A stretch of DNA of 64,000 nucleotides from Sphingomonas sp. J315 (GTDB taxonomy: Bacteria; Pseudomonadota; Alphaproteobacteria; Sphingomonadales; Sphingomonadaceae): positions 930,001-994,000 of the forward strand of contig NZ_CP088296.1 of assembly GCF_024666595.1 (NCBI RefSeq), written 5' to 3'. The translations under genes and the position numbers were made by a program. Of this stretch, positions 57,317-64,000 are shown in pieces. The notes under the pieces were generated by a model that did not search any database, was not told the DNA's origin, and saw only the letters and a program-made list of their open reading frames with translations. The first letter of the stretch is position 1, and every line of letters begins with the position of its first letter.

Positions 57317-59038
57317 ATGAGAAGGTGGAGCATATCGGCCACGCGCGTGCTGCCGTTGCAATTATTGCTGAAGCATTCCGCGATCCTGGCGCTGGCTTTT
57401 CTCGCTTCGAGTCCCGTTACCGCGAGCGCGCAAGGAGTCGTTTCTGCCGCCGATCCGCGCGCCGCCGAAGCGGGGGTGGAGATACTGCGTGCGGGAGGCA
57501 GCGCTACCGACGCCGCGCTCGCGATGATGCTGGCGCTTACCGTGGTCGAACCGCAATCCAGCGGCATCGGCGGCGGCGGGTTCTTCGTTCACCATGATGC
57601 ACGCCACGGCCTGATCGATACGATCGACGGGCGCGAGCGCGCGCCATCCGCGGCACGACCGGATCGCTTCTTGAGCACCGACGGCACGCCGCGTCCCTAT
57701 GACGATGTCTATCCCGGCGGACTGTCGGTCGGCATTCCCGGCAACATCAGGTTGATGGAGGAAGCGCATCGCCGCTGGGGCAAGCTCCCCTGGGCGCGTC
57801 TCTTCGAACCGGCGATCCGCCATGCCGAACAGGGTTTCGCGGTGTCCCCGATGATGGCGCGTTTCATCGCGCGCTCGGCACCGCGCTGGAAGGATTTTCC
57901 CGAAACCCAGGCGCTTTACGCGCCAAACGGGCACCCGCTCACCGAAGGCGCGACGGTACGCAACCCTGCGCTGGCCGGACTGCTCACCCGGATCGCGCGC
58001 GAGGGAGCCGACGCATTCTATCGCGGTCAGAATGCCGACGCGATCATCGCCGCCACCGCCGGGGCAAGGCGCAACCCTGCCCAGATCATCGCTGCCGATA
58101 TGGCGGGCTACACCGCTACGTCGCGCAATGCGGTATGCATCCGCTATCGGATCTACAAGGTCTGCGGAATGGGCCCGCCCTCGTCCGGGGCGACCACCGT
58201 GTTCGGCATATTGGGGATGATCGAACGCTTCGACATCGCGCGTCTCGGCCCGCGCTCACCCGACGCATGGCATGTGATCGCCGAAGCGATGCGCCTGTCC
58301 TATGCCGATCGAGGCCGGTATATCGGCGACCCCGATTTCGTGTCGGTCCCGCTGGTCGGCTTGATCGACCCCGACTATCTGGCACGCCGGTCGCGCCTGA
58401 TCCGCATGGACCGGGCCTTGCCGTCGGTGCGTCATGGAAATCCGCCGGGCGCGGCTCCGAGGGGGGCACCAACACGATCGACCGAAGCCGGGACCACGCA
58501 TTTCTCGGCTGTGGATGCCCAGGGCAATGTCGTTGCGATGACCTCGACGATCGAGGATATCTGGGGCAGCCAGCTCATGGCGAACGGGATGATGCTCAAC
58601 AACGAGCTGACCGATTTCAGCTTCGTGCCCGCGCGCGACGGTCTTCCGGTGGCCAACCGGGTCGAGGCGGGCAAGCGCCCATTGTCCTCGATGTCGCCGA
58701 CCATCGTATATGATGCCAACGATCGTCCGATCCTTGCGCTGGGATCGGCGGGCGGGCCGCGCATCATCATGCATGTGACAAAGACGCTGATCGGCGTGCT
58801 CGATTTCGGATTGCCGGTGAGCGAGGCGATTGCACTTCCAAATCTGTTCTTTGATGAGAATACGCTGCTGATGGAACCCTCGGCGGACACCGGCCGCGTG
58901 CTCGACGCCCTGCGTGCCAAGGGCCATTCGGCGCGGGAGGCACCGCTCGGGTCCAAGGTCAACGCCGTCGAGCACGCCGGCGGCGCGTGGCGAGGTGCCG
59001 CCGATCCGCGCAGCGAGGGTGTCGCATTGGCGCAGTAG
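57317..59038 (+). CDS. ggt: Gamma-glutamyltransferase
   Basis: A 573-residue secreted/periplasmic enzyme with signal peptide ending TASAQ. It self-cleaves before the Thr in EAGTTHFSAVDAQGN (autocatalytic Thr of the small subunit). Large-subunit motifs are EPQSSGIGGGGFFV, DTIDGRERAP and a GPPSSGATTVFGILGMIE loop. Small-subunit motifs are NGMMLNNELTDFS, GKRPLSSMSPTIV and GSAGGPRIIMHV. It transfers or hydrolyses gamma-glutamyl groups of glutathione and related peptides. Single gene; it converges with the GH20 gene, 38 bp apart. Confidence 0.93.
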   Translation: MRRWSISATRVLPLQLLLKHSAILALAFLASSPVTASAQGVVSAADPRAAEAGVEILRAGGSATDAALAMMLALTVVEPQSSGIGGGGFFVHHDARHGLIDTIDGRERAPSAARPDRFLSTDGTPRPYDDVYPGGLSVGIPGNIRLMEEAHRRWGKLPWARLFEPAIRHAEQGFAVSPMMARFIARSAPRWKDFPETQALYAPNGHPLTEGATVRNPALAGLLTRIAREGADAFYRGQNADAIIAATAGARRNPAQIIAADMAGYTATSRNAVCIRYRIYKVCGMGPPSSGATTVFGILGMIERFDIARLGPRSPDAWHVIAEAMRLSYADRGRYIGDPDFVSVPLVGLIDPDYLARRSRLIRMDRALPSVRHGNPPGAAPRGAPTRSTEAGTTHFSAVDAQGNVVAMTSTIEDIWGSQLMANGMMLNNELTDFSFVPARDGLPVANRVEAGKRPLSSMSPTIVYDANDRPILALGSAGGPRIIMHVTKTLIGVLDFGLPVSEAIALPNLFFDENTLLMEPSADTGRVLDALRAKGHSAREAPLGSKVNAVEHAGGAWRGAADPRSEGVALAQ

Positions 59039-59076
59039 GCGCACCGGGTATCAACGGCAGCCTCGCGCCCCAGACA

Positions 59077-61635
59077 CTAGGATGGCGGCACCGTGACGGT
59101 CCGGCTGCTCCGCTCGCCGTCGGCAGAGCGGCTACGGAGGTCGACGGGCCCGCTCACCGCCACCGGCCCCTGATAGCGCACCCACCGACCTCCACGCTCG
59201 CGATACTCGATGGTCACGCCCGGGAAATCGGCGTTCGCCTCCAGTTTCCCGGCCACGATACGCGCGCCTGGCGGAGCGACGCGATACGCGATACCCATGT
59301 CCCCGAGGCGGCCGAATTGTGCCGACACCCGCCCGGCGAAGTCGCGCCAGTCGGCGGCCAGCGCCGCGCGATCCACGCGCGGGTCGTGCCATGCATAGGA
59401 TTGGCCGGGCCGATAGTGGGGCGTCCAGCGCGCCGGTGCCCAGCCCCGCTCGGCCAGCGCGAGCAGGCGCGGGAACAGCATGTAGTCGACCTGCGCGTCA
59501 CTGCGCACGGTTTCGCTCCACAGCTGAGCCTGAATACCTGCGATACGGCGTCCCGCTTCGCGCACCGGCTGGTCGTCGATCCGCTGGGGCTGTGCGCTGA
59601 TATTGGGGATCAGCGCGGCGTTGGCGGGAAGGTTGTCAGGCATGAAGCCGAACACCTGATGACTGTCCACCCCGCGCGACGCCCAGTAATAGCCGCCTTC
59701 CTCCGGGTCCGGGGCATAGGGCATGTCGAAATAGCCGAGGTCCGGGATCGATAGCACGACGTCCCAGCCGCGGTTGAGCTGGTCATGCGCCTCACGGATC
59801 GCGCCGGTGTGGAGCACGCCCCAGATGTTGGTCAGCACATTGGCAGGCATGCGCGCCGGATCGGTATGACCCATCCCGTCGCTCCACCCGCCGACGCGGA
59901 TGCCCTTCGCCGCAAGCCCGGTGGCGACCCGCTCGATGAAGCGCGGGGTCAGGTTGCGCGCGTCGCCGCCATTATCCGCGATCATCGCCTTGCACGCGGG
60001 CGAGTTGACCCAGGCACCGGCGGTCTCGTCCGCGCCGAGGTGAAAGGTCTTGAGCGGGGCGCCCGCGTCGCCGTGCATCGCCGCCAGCGCATCGACTACC
60101 GTATCCACGAAGCGATAGGTCGACGGAATGCACACGTTGAGTGTGTTGTCGGTGTAATGCTGGATGCTGCGATATTTGGTGGTGTCGGCGGGGTCGATCA
60201 GCCGATAGGCGTCGGCCTCGGCGCGCTTCCCCTCGGCGATCAGCCGGTCGTGGCGGCGTTCCATCGCGACGATCGCCGCGCGCGAATGGCCCGGCATGTC
60301 GATCGATGGGATCACCTCGATCCCCCGCGCCGCCGCTGCCCGGACGATGGCGACATAGTCGGCTGTAGTCAGGTATCCATTGACCCCCGGCTGGCCGTAC
60401 GGTCCCGCGCCAAGCTGGGGAAGCAGACATCGTTTCTCCTCCAGGTCGTGGCAGCGCACCGACCCGATCTGCGCCAGCTCGGGCAGCGCCGGGATTTCGA
60501 TCCGCCAGCCTTCGTCCTCGGCAAGGTGCAGATGCAGCTTGTTGAGCTTGTACGCTGCCATCGCCTCGACCAGCTTCAATATCTGGTCGCGTCCATGGAA
60601 GTTGCGGCCAAGGTCGAGGTGCAGCCCGCGATGCGGATAGAGCGGTGCGTCCTCGACGGTAAGCGGGCGCATCTTTCGGTGCTCAAATGCCGCCTGCTGG
60701 GCAAGCGAGCGCAGGCCGTGGCTGGCCCCTGCCGCATCGGCGGCGGTGATCGCGATGCCGTCAGCGCGGGCGTCGAGCCGATAGGATTCGGGAGCGAGTC
60801 CCGCGGTCGGATCGACGCGGACGCGCAGCGGTAACTTCCCGCTCTCGTCGGTGCCGAGCGCGACCAGTGCGGGTGCGATTGCCGCGCGATCGACGCCGGT
60901 CAGCGTCACGCGGATGCCCTTGGTCAGATCGACCAGCTCGCCATCATGCTGCGCAGCATGGCTCGGGCGCGGAAGGATCACGATGCCCTTTGCGGAGGGC
61001 GCGGCACGCTCCGCGTTTTGCACGAATGCACGCTCCGGAGTCAGCCAGACCGTCTTGTCGCTATCGCTTTTGGTCGTGAGCCGCGCGGCATCGGTCATCG
61101 ACGCGACGAAACGCAGCGCGGGCAGACCGGTATCGGGGTCGATCGCATCGCGCGTCGCCGCGATCACCCGCGCCTCCCGCGCCTTCGCTACCAGATAGGC
61201 ATTGGGCATCACCACCGCGCGCGAGAAATGCGACCCGACGCCCCATAGCTTGACGACATGCCGCGCGCCCGGACGCAGCACCGCGCCGGGCTTGAGCGTC
61301 AGTTGCTGCACATCGCCATTGATGTTGCGATAGTCGAACAGGTCGCTTTCGATCCGGTCGAGCGGATTGACGAAGCTGAAAAAGAGCGAGAGGTCCAGCC
61401 CCGTCCGCAACGATGCAGGCAATTTGTCGGGCAGCGTCAGCGTGATCGTCGCCAGGAAGCAATTGGTCATGCCTTCCGGGCAGGTCGGGCGATTGTCGAC
61501 CACTTCGAAGCGATAGTCGATTTCAGCGGCGAGGTGATCGAGAGCCTTCTGCGGCGGGGCGACGCCCTGCGCCATGGCCGGCGTCACCGCAATCAGCGCC
61601 ATCGCCCCCATCCAGCTCAATCCGCGCATCCGCAT
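59077..61635 (-). CDS. Beta-N-acetylhexosaminidase (GH20)
   Basis: An 852-residue secreted enzyme. ATG 61635 (GAGGGAGCA upstream) gives a signal peptide ending AMAQ. Order: CHB_HEX N-terminal carbohydrate-binding domain (YRFEVVDNRPTCPEGMTNCFLA), GH20 N-terminal domain, and the catalytic barrel with YPHRGLHLDLGRNFHG, LHLAEDEGWRIEIPALPELA, and the catalytic Asp-Glu pair in FHLGADETAGAW. A C-terminal chitobiase domain closes it. It removes GlcNAc from chitooligosaccharides in the periplasm. It is divergent from a GH18 chitinase. Confidence 0.94.
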   Translation of the reverse strand: MRMRGLSWMGAMALIAVTPAMAQGVAPPQKALDHLAAEIDYRFEVVDNRPTCPEGMTNCFLATITLTLPDKLPASLRTGLDLSLFFSFVNPLDRIESDLFDYRNINGDVQQLTLKPGAVLRPGARHVVKLWGVGSHFSRAVVMPNAYLVAKAREARVIAATRDAIDPDTGLPALRFVASMTDAARLTTKSDSDKTVWLTPERAFVQNAERAAPSAKGIVILPRPSHAAQHDGELVDLTKGIRVTLTGVDRAAIAPALVALGTDESGKLPLRVRVDPTAGLAPESYRLDARADGIAITAADAAGASHGLRSLAQQAAFEHRKMRPLTVEDAPLYPHRGLHLDLGRNFHGRDQILKLVEAMAAYKLNKLHLHLAEDEGWRIEIPALPELAQIGSVRCHDLEEKRCLLPQLGAGPYGQPGVNGYLTTADYVAIVRAAAARGIEVIPSIDMPGHSRAAIVAMERRHDRLIAEGKRAEADAYRLIDPADTTKYRSIQHYTDNTLNVCIPSTYRFVDTVVDALAAMHGDAGAPLKTFHLGADETAGAWVNSPACKAMIADNGGDARNLTPRFIERVATGLAAKGIRVGGWSDGMGHTDPARMPANVLTNIWGVLHTGAIREAHDQLNRGWDVVLSIPDLGYFDMPYAPDPEEGGYYWASRGVDSHQVFGFMPDNLPANAALIPNISAQPQRIDDQPVREAGRRIAGIQAQLWSETVRSDAQVDYMLFPRLLALAERGWAPARWTPHYRPGQSYAWHDPRVDRAALAADWRDFAGRVSAQFGRLGDMGIAYRVAPPGARIVAGKLEANADFPGVTIEYRERGGRWVRYQGPVAVSGPVDLRSRSADGERSSRTVTVPPS

Positions 61636-61718
61636 TGCTCCCTCTCGACGATTTGTATTCAAGTTGTCATATCGTTCGACACAGGTCAATCAGGTCGATT
61701 CGGACGGAGAACCGCGAT

Positions 61719-62780
61719 ATGTCGTATATGTCGAAGCTGTACGCTGCGCTGCGCAGCCTGATTGGTTTTGCATTAGTCCTATCGGCCTCAACCGCGCATG
61801 CCGCACCGAGCAAGCCGGTGATGGTCGGCTATGTCGCGGCGTTCAAGGGCATCGACCTCACCATCGCAAGGACCCGGCTGGAGGATTACACGCATTTCAA
61901 CCTCGCCTTCGCCAACCCCGACGCCAGCGGCGCGTTCGTCAATGACGGGCAACTGACCTGCATGCCCGCCCCCTTCGGCGCAGCTACCGGCGTCGCCGAG
62001 CTGCGGGCCAGGGTGGAACAGCTGCGGAGCAAGGGCGCAAAGGTTCTGGTGTCGATCGGCGGCGGCGTGATCCCGTCCTGTTCGGGCGACTGGAATGCGC
62101 TGCTCGCCTCCGACAAGCGCGATGCAACGGTCGCTTCGCTGGTCGCGCTGTCCGACACGCTGGGCCTCGACGGGGTTGATGTCGATCTGGAGGGCGAATT
62201 GCTCACCGCGATCGACCGGGCGGGGAACTATACCCCGTTCATCGCCGCGCTGTCGCGGGCGATGCAGGCGCGTGGCAAGCTGCTGACCTGTGCCACCGCA
62301 TCCTATGAAGGGGGCATGATCCCGATCGACTCGATCCGCTATTTCGATCTGGTCAACGTCATGTCCTATGACGCGATCGGGCCAAGCTGGGGACCTGCGG
62401 GCGCCGAACATGCGACGCTGGCAATGGCGGAACGCGACCTCAAGCTGTGGCGCGAGCGAGGCGTCGCGCGCGATCGACTGGTGCTGGGCGTGCCGTTCTA
62501 CGGCTATGGCTTCAACGGTCACGCGGCCAATTGGTCCTATCGCGACCTCGTGTCTGCCTTCCCCCAAGCCGCCACCGGCGACACGGTAGGCAAGGCGTGC
62601 GCCGGCTGCCGCTACATCACCCATAATAGCCCGGCGACGATCGAGGCGAAGGCGCGGCTCGCCCAGCGCATCGCCGCCGGGGTGATGGTGTGGGAACTGT
62701 CGCAGGACAGCCCAGACCATGCGCTGACCCGTGCGGCGCTTCGGGGCCTTTCCGCAGCGGAAACGCGCGCCAGCAATTGA
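61719..62780 (+). CDS. Secreted GH18 chitinase-like enzyme
   Basis: A 353-residue GH18 protein with signal peptide (SLIGFALVLSASTAHA). The catalytic DxxDxDxE motif is intact in LDGVDVDLEGE. KVLVSIGGG and DLVNVMSYDA are the other GH18 landmarks, and MVWELSQD closes the barrel. It cuts chitin or peptidoglycan-type GlcNAc chains. ATG 61719 is chosen; an ATG nine bases later is equally possible. It is divergent from the GH20 gene across 83 bp and followed by a GntR-type regulator, making a nag/chitin locus. Confidence 0.9.
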   Translation: MSYMSKLYAALRSLIGFALVLSASTAHAAPSKPVMVGYVAAFKGIDLTIARTRLEDYTHFNLAFANPDASGAFVNDGQLTCMPAPFGAATGVAELRARVEQLRSKGAKVLVSIGGGVIPSCSGDWNALLASDKRDATVASLVALSDTLGLDGVDVDLEGELLTAIDRAGNYTPFIAALSRAMQARGKLLTCATASYEGGMIPIDSIRYFDLVNVMSYDAIGPSWGPAGAEHATLAMAERDLKLWRERGVARDRLVLGVPFYGYGFNGHAANWSYRDLVSAFPQAATGDTVGKACAGCRYITHNSPATIEAKARLAQRIAAGVMVWELSQDSPDHALTRAALRGLSAAETRASN

Positions 62781-62849
62781 CGCGAGCATACCAATGCAAC
62801 ACATGTGGGTGCGGCGCGGATGCGCCCGACCGCAGGTGGAGCAACGTCC

Positions 62850-63589
62850 TTGTCGCTGATCGAAATTGTGGGGCCGCTCCACAAGGAAGACCCCACCCCC
62901 TCTACCTCCAGCTGCAAAAAGTCCTGCGCGACGCGATCGACGGGCATGTGGTCAAGGCGGATGAGGCGATCCCGACCGAACGCGACCTGGCCGAGGAATT
63001 CGACGTGTCGCGCATCACGGTGCGCAAGGCGATCGACGGACTGGTCAGCGACGGGCTGGTCGCGCGGCGGCGCGGCGCGGGCACCTTTGTCACGCGGCCG
63101 CGCGTCGAGAAAAGCTTCTCCAAGCTCACCTCCTTCTCGCAGGACATGATCTCACGCGGGCGTCGTCCGTACAGCGAGTGGGTGAGCAAGACAGCCGGCA
63201 CGGTGACGCCTGAAGAAGCGCTGTCGCTCGGCCTGTCGCCGGGTTCGCTGGTCTATCGTTTCCACCGCATCCGCTATGCCGACGACACGTCGATGGCGCT
63301 CGAATATGCGACGATCCCCGCCTATTGTCTGCCCTCGGTCGAGGTGGTCGGGGATTCGCTCTACGCCGCGCTGGAGGCGCACGATCATCTGCCCGTGCGC
63401 GCCTTGCAGCGGTTGCGCGCGATCGCGTTCACGCCCGAGCAGGCCGAGGTGCTGGGAATCGAACCGGGCGCGCCGGGGCTGTTCATCGAGCGCCGCGGCT
63501 TCCTGTCGGACGGGCGGACGGCTGAATATACGCAGAGCTATTATCGCGGCGACGCCTATGACGTGGTCGCTGAACTCAACAGCAATTAG
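62850..63589 (+). pseudogene. GntR-family regulator (NagR/HutC type), frameshifted near its start
   Basis: The main frame has a GntR winged helix (LQKVLRDAIDGHVVKADEAIPTERDLAEEFDVSRITVRKAIDGLV) and a UTRA effector domain (SKLTSFSQDMISRGRRPYSEW to YTQSYYRGDAYDVVAEL). The first codons, SLIEIVGPLHKEDPT starting at TTG 62850 (GGAG upstream), are in another frame. A run of five C (62896-62900) should be six. This start matches the usual NagR opening. It likely represses the chitin/GlcNAc genes. The long extension upstream in the main frame overlaps the chitinase and is spurious. Confidence 0.85.
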
Positions 63590-64000
63590 AGGCTGGCGAG
63601 AAAGGCGGTGTGCGGGGGCAGCTCGGCAAGCTGCTCGGCGACCCGCCCGCGTAACGTCGCGAGCCGCCGGGCCAGCTCGTCGGCGGGCAAGCCATCGGCG
63701 ATCGGGTGCCAGCTTGTCGGCCGCACCCCCTGCCCGGTCAGCACGCAATACCAGTTGGTCGGGCCGAATAGGTCGCCGGGTTCGAACAAAATGTTGCCGG
63801 TCGCACGGAATACGTCGATCCGCTCGGCAAGGCTGTCCGGGATCGGCGCAGCCGCGACATCGCGCCAGAAGTCCGTGTCGCCGCGCCCCGCCAGCGCATA
63901 ATGCGCGATCACGAAGTCGCGGATCCGCTCGACCTCGTTGATCGTCTCGCGGTTGAAGCGCGCGGCGATGCCGGGGTCGAACCCATCGCGCGGCAGCAGC
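63586..64000 (-). CDS. Flavin-dependent (tryptophan) halogenase family protein, C-terminal part (runs off right edge)
   Basis: The last 137 residues of a Trp-halogenase-family protein: FNRETINEVERIRDFVIAHYAL, then GRGDTDFWRDVAAAPIPDSLAERIDVFRATGNIL, and GPTNWYCVLTGQGVRPTSWHPIADGLP. In Caulobacter and sphingomonads such halogenase homologues sit in GlcNAc or polysaccharide loci next to TonB-dependent receptors, and their reaction there is unclear. The flavin-binding N-terminus lies outside the window. Its stop overlaps the stop of the GntR gene by 3 bp. Confidence 0.85.
   Translation of the reverse strand, partial: LLPRDGFDPGIAARFNRETINEVERIRDFVIAHYALAGRGDTDFWRDVAAAPIPDSLAERIDVFRATGNILFEPGDLFGPTNWYCVLTGQGVRPTSWHPIADGLPADELARRLATLRGRVAEQLAELPPHTAFLASL

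Overview
This 64 kb window is GC-rich and looks like a chromosome segment of a sphingomonad-type alphaproteobacterium. The signs are TonB-dependent receptors next to catabolic genes, tandem secreted amidohydrolases, a nag/chitin locus with a flavin halogenase homologue, paoABC-type oxidoreductase genes, and many ATGA-overlapping operons. Organism assignment is inference from gene content. I saw no rRNA, tRNA, CRISPR array or prophage.

Layout. 0-7.4 kb is a copper/heavy-metal resistance island: a Tat-exported multicopper oxidase (cut by the left edge), an acyltransferase, a cnrYXH-like ECF sigma module on the minus strand, then copC, copD, a DUF305 lipoprotein, a Cu(I) P-type ATPase and a CueR/HmrR-type regulator on the plus strand. 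8-11 kb holds uxuB and uxaA for hexuronate catabolism, both frameshifted. 11.3-15.8 kb has a TonB-dependent receptor, an amidohydrolase and a small secreted protein. 15.9-27.2 kb has a MocR-type regulator divergent from a run of paiB-like gene, two secreted amidohydrolases (one lacking its metal motif), proC, a KgtP-like transporter, a propeller-amidohydrolase fusion and an HSL-type esterase. This set suggests uptake and breakdown of a peptide- or amide-like compound. 27.2-30.9 kb has a CoA-transferase, a PepSY membrane protein and an OprB-like porin.

30.9-37.7 kb is an unusual self-contained locus. A NarL-type response regulator and a 6-TM histidine kinase flank a minus-strand run of secreted proteins plus a lipoprotein that fuses TPRs to a secretin domain, with no other secretion-machine genes. 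38.1-49.8 kb is a tightly coupled catabolic cluster: DUF35 protein, thiolase, IclR regulator, CaiB-type CoA-transferase, two enol-lactone-hydrolase-like enzymes, SDR, an AroQ-like protein with altered active site, MFS transporter and paoABC. 49.9-56.8 kb has a DUF5060 glycosidase, a dienelactone-hydrolase-like enzyme and a large TonB-dependent receptor interrupted by an 837-bp IS5-family element. 57.3-64 kb has a gamma-glutamyltransferase, then GH20 and GH18 enzymes, a GntR/NagR-type regulator and a partial flavin halogenase.

Data quality. At least eleven otherwise well-conserved genes carry one-base frameshifts, most within or beside homopolymers and in both directions. This looks more like uncorrected sequencing/assembly indels than mass gene decay. 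They are typed as pseudogene here because the sequence as given does not encode the full protein. The transposase frameshift is of the programmed kind and separate from these.
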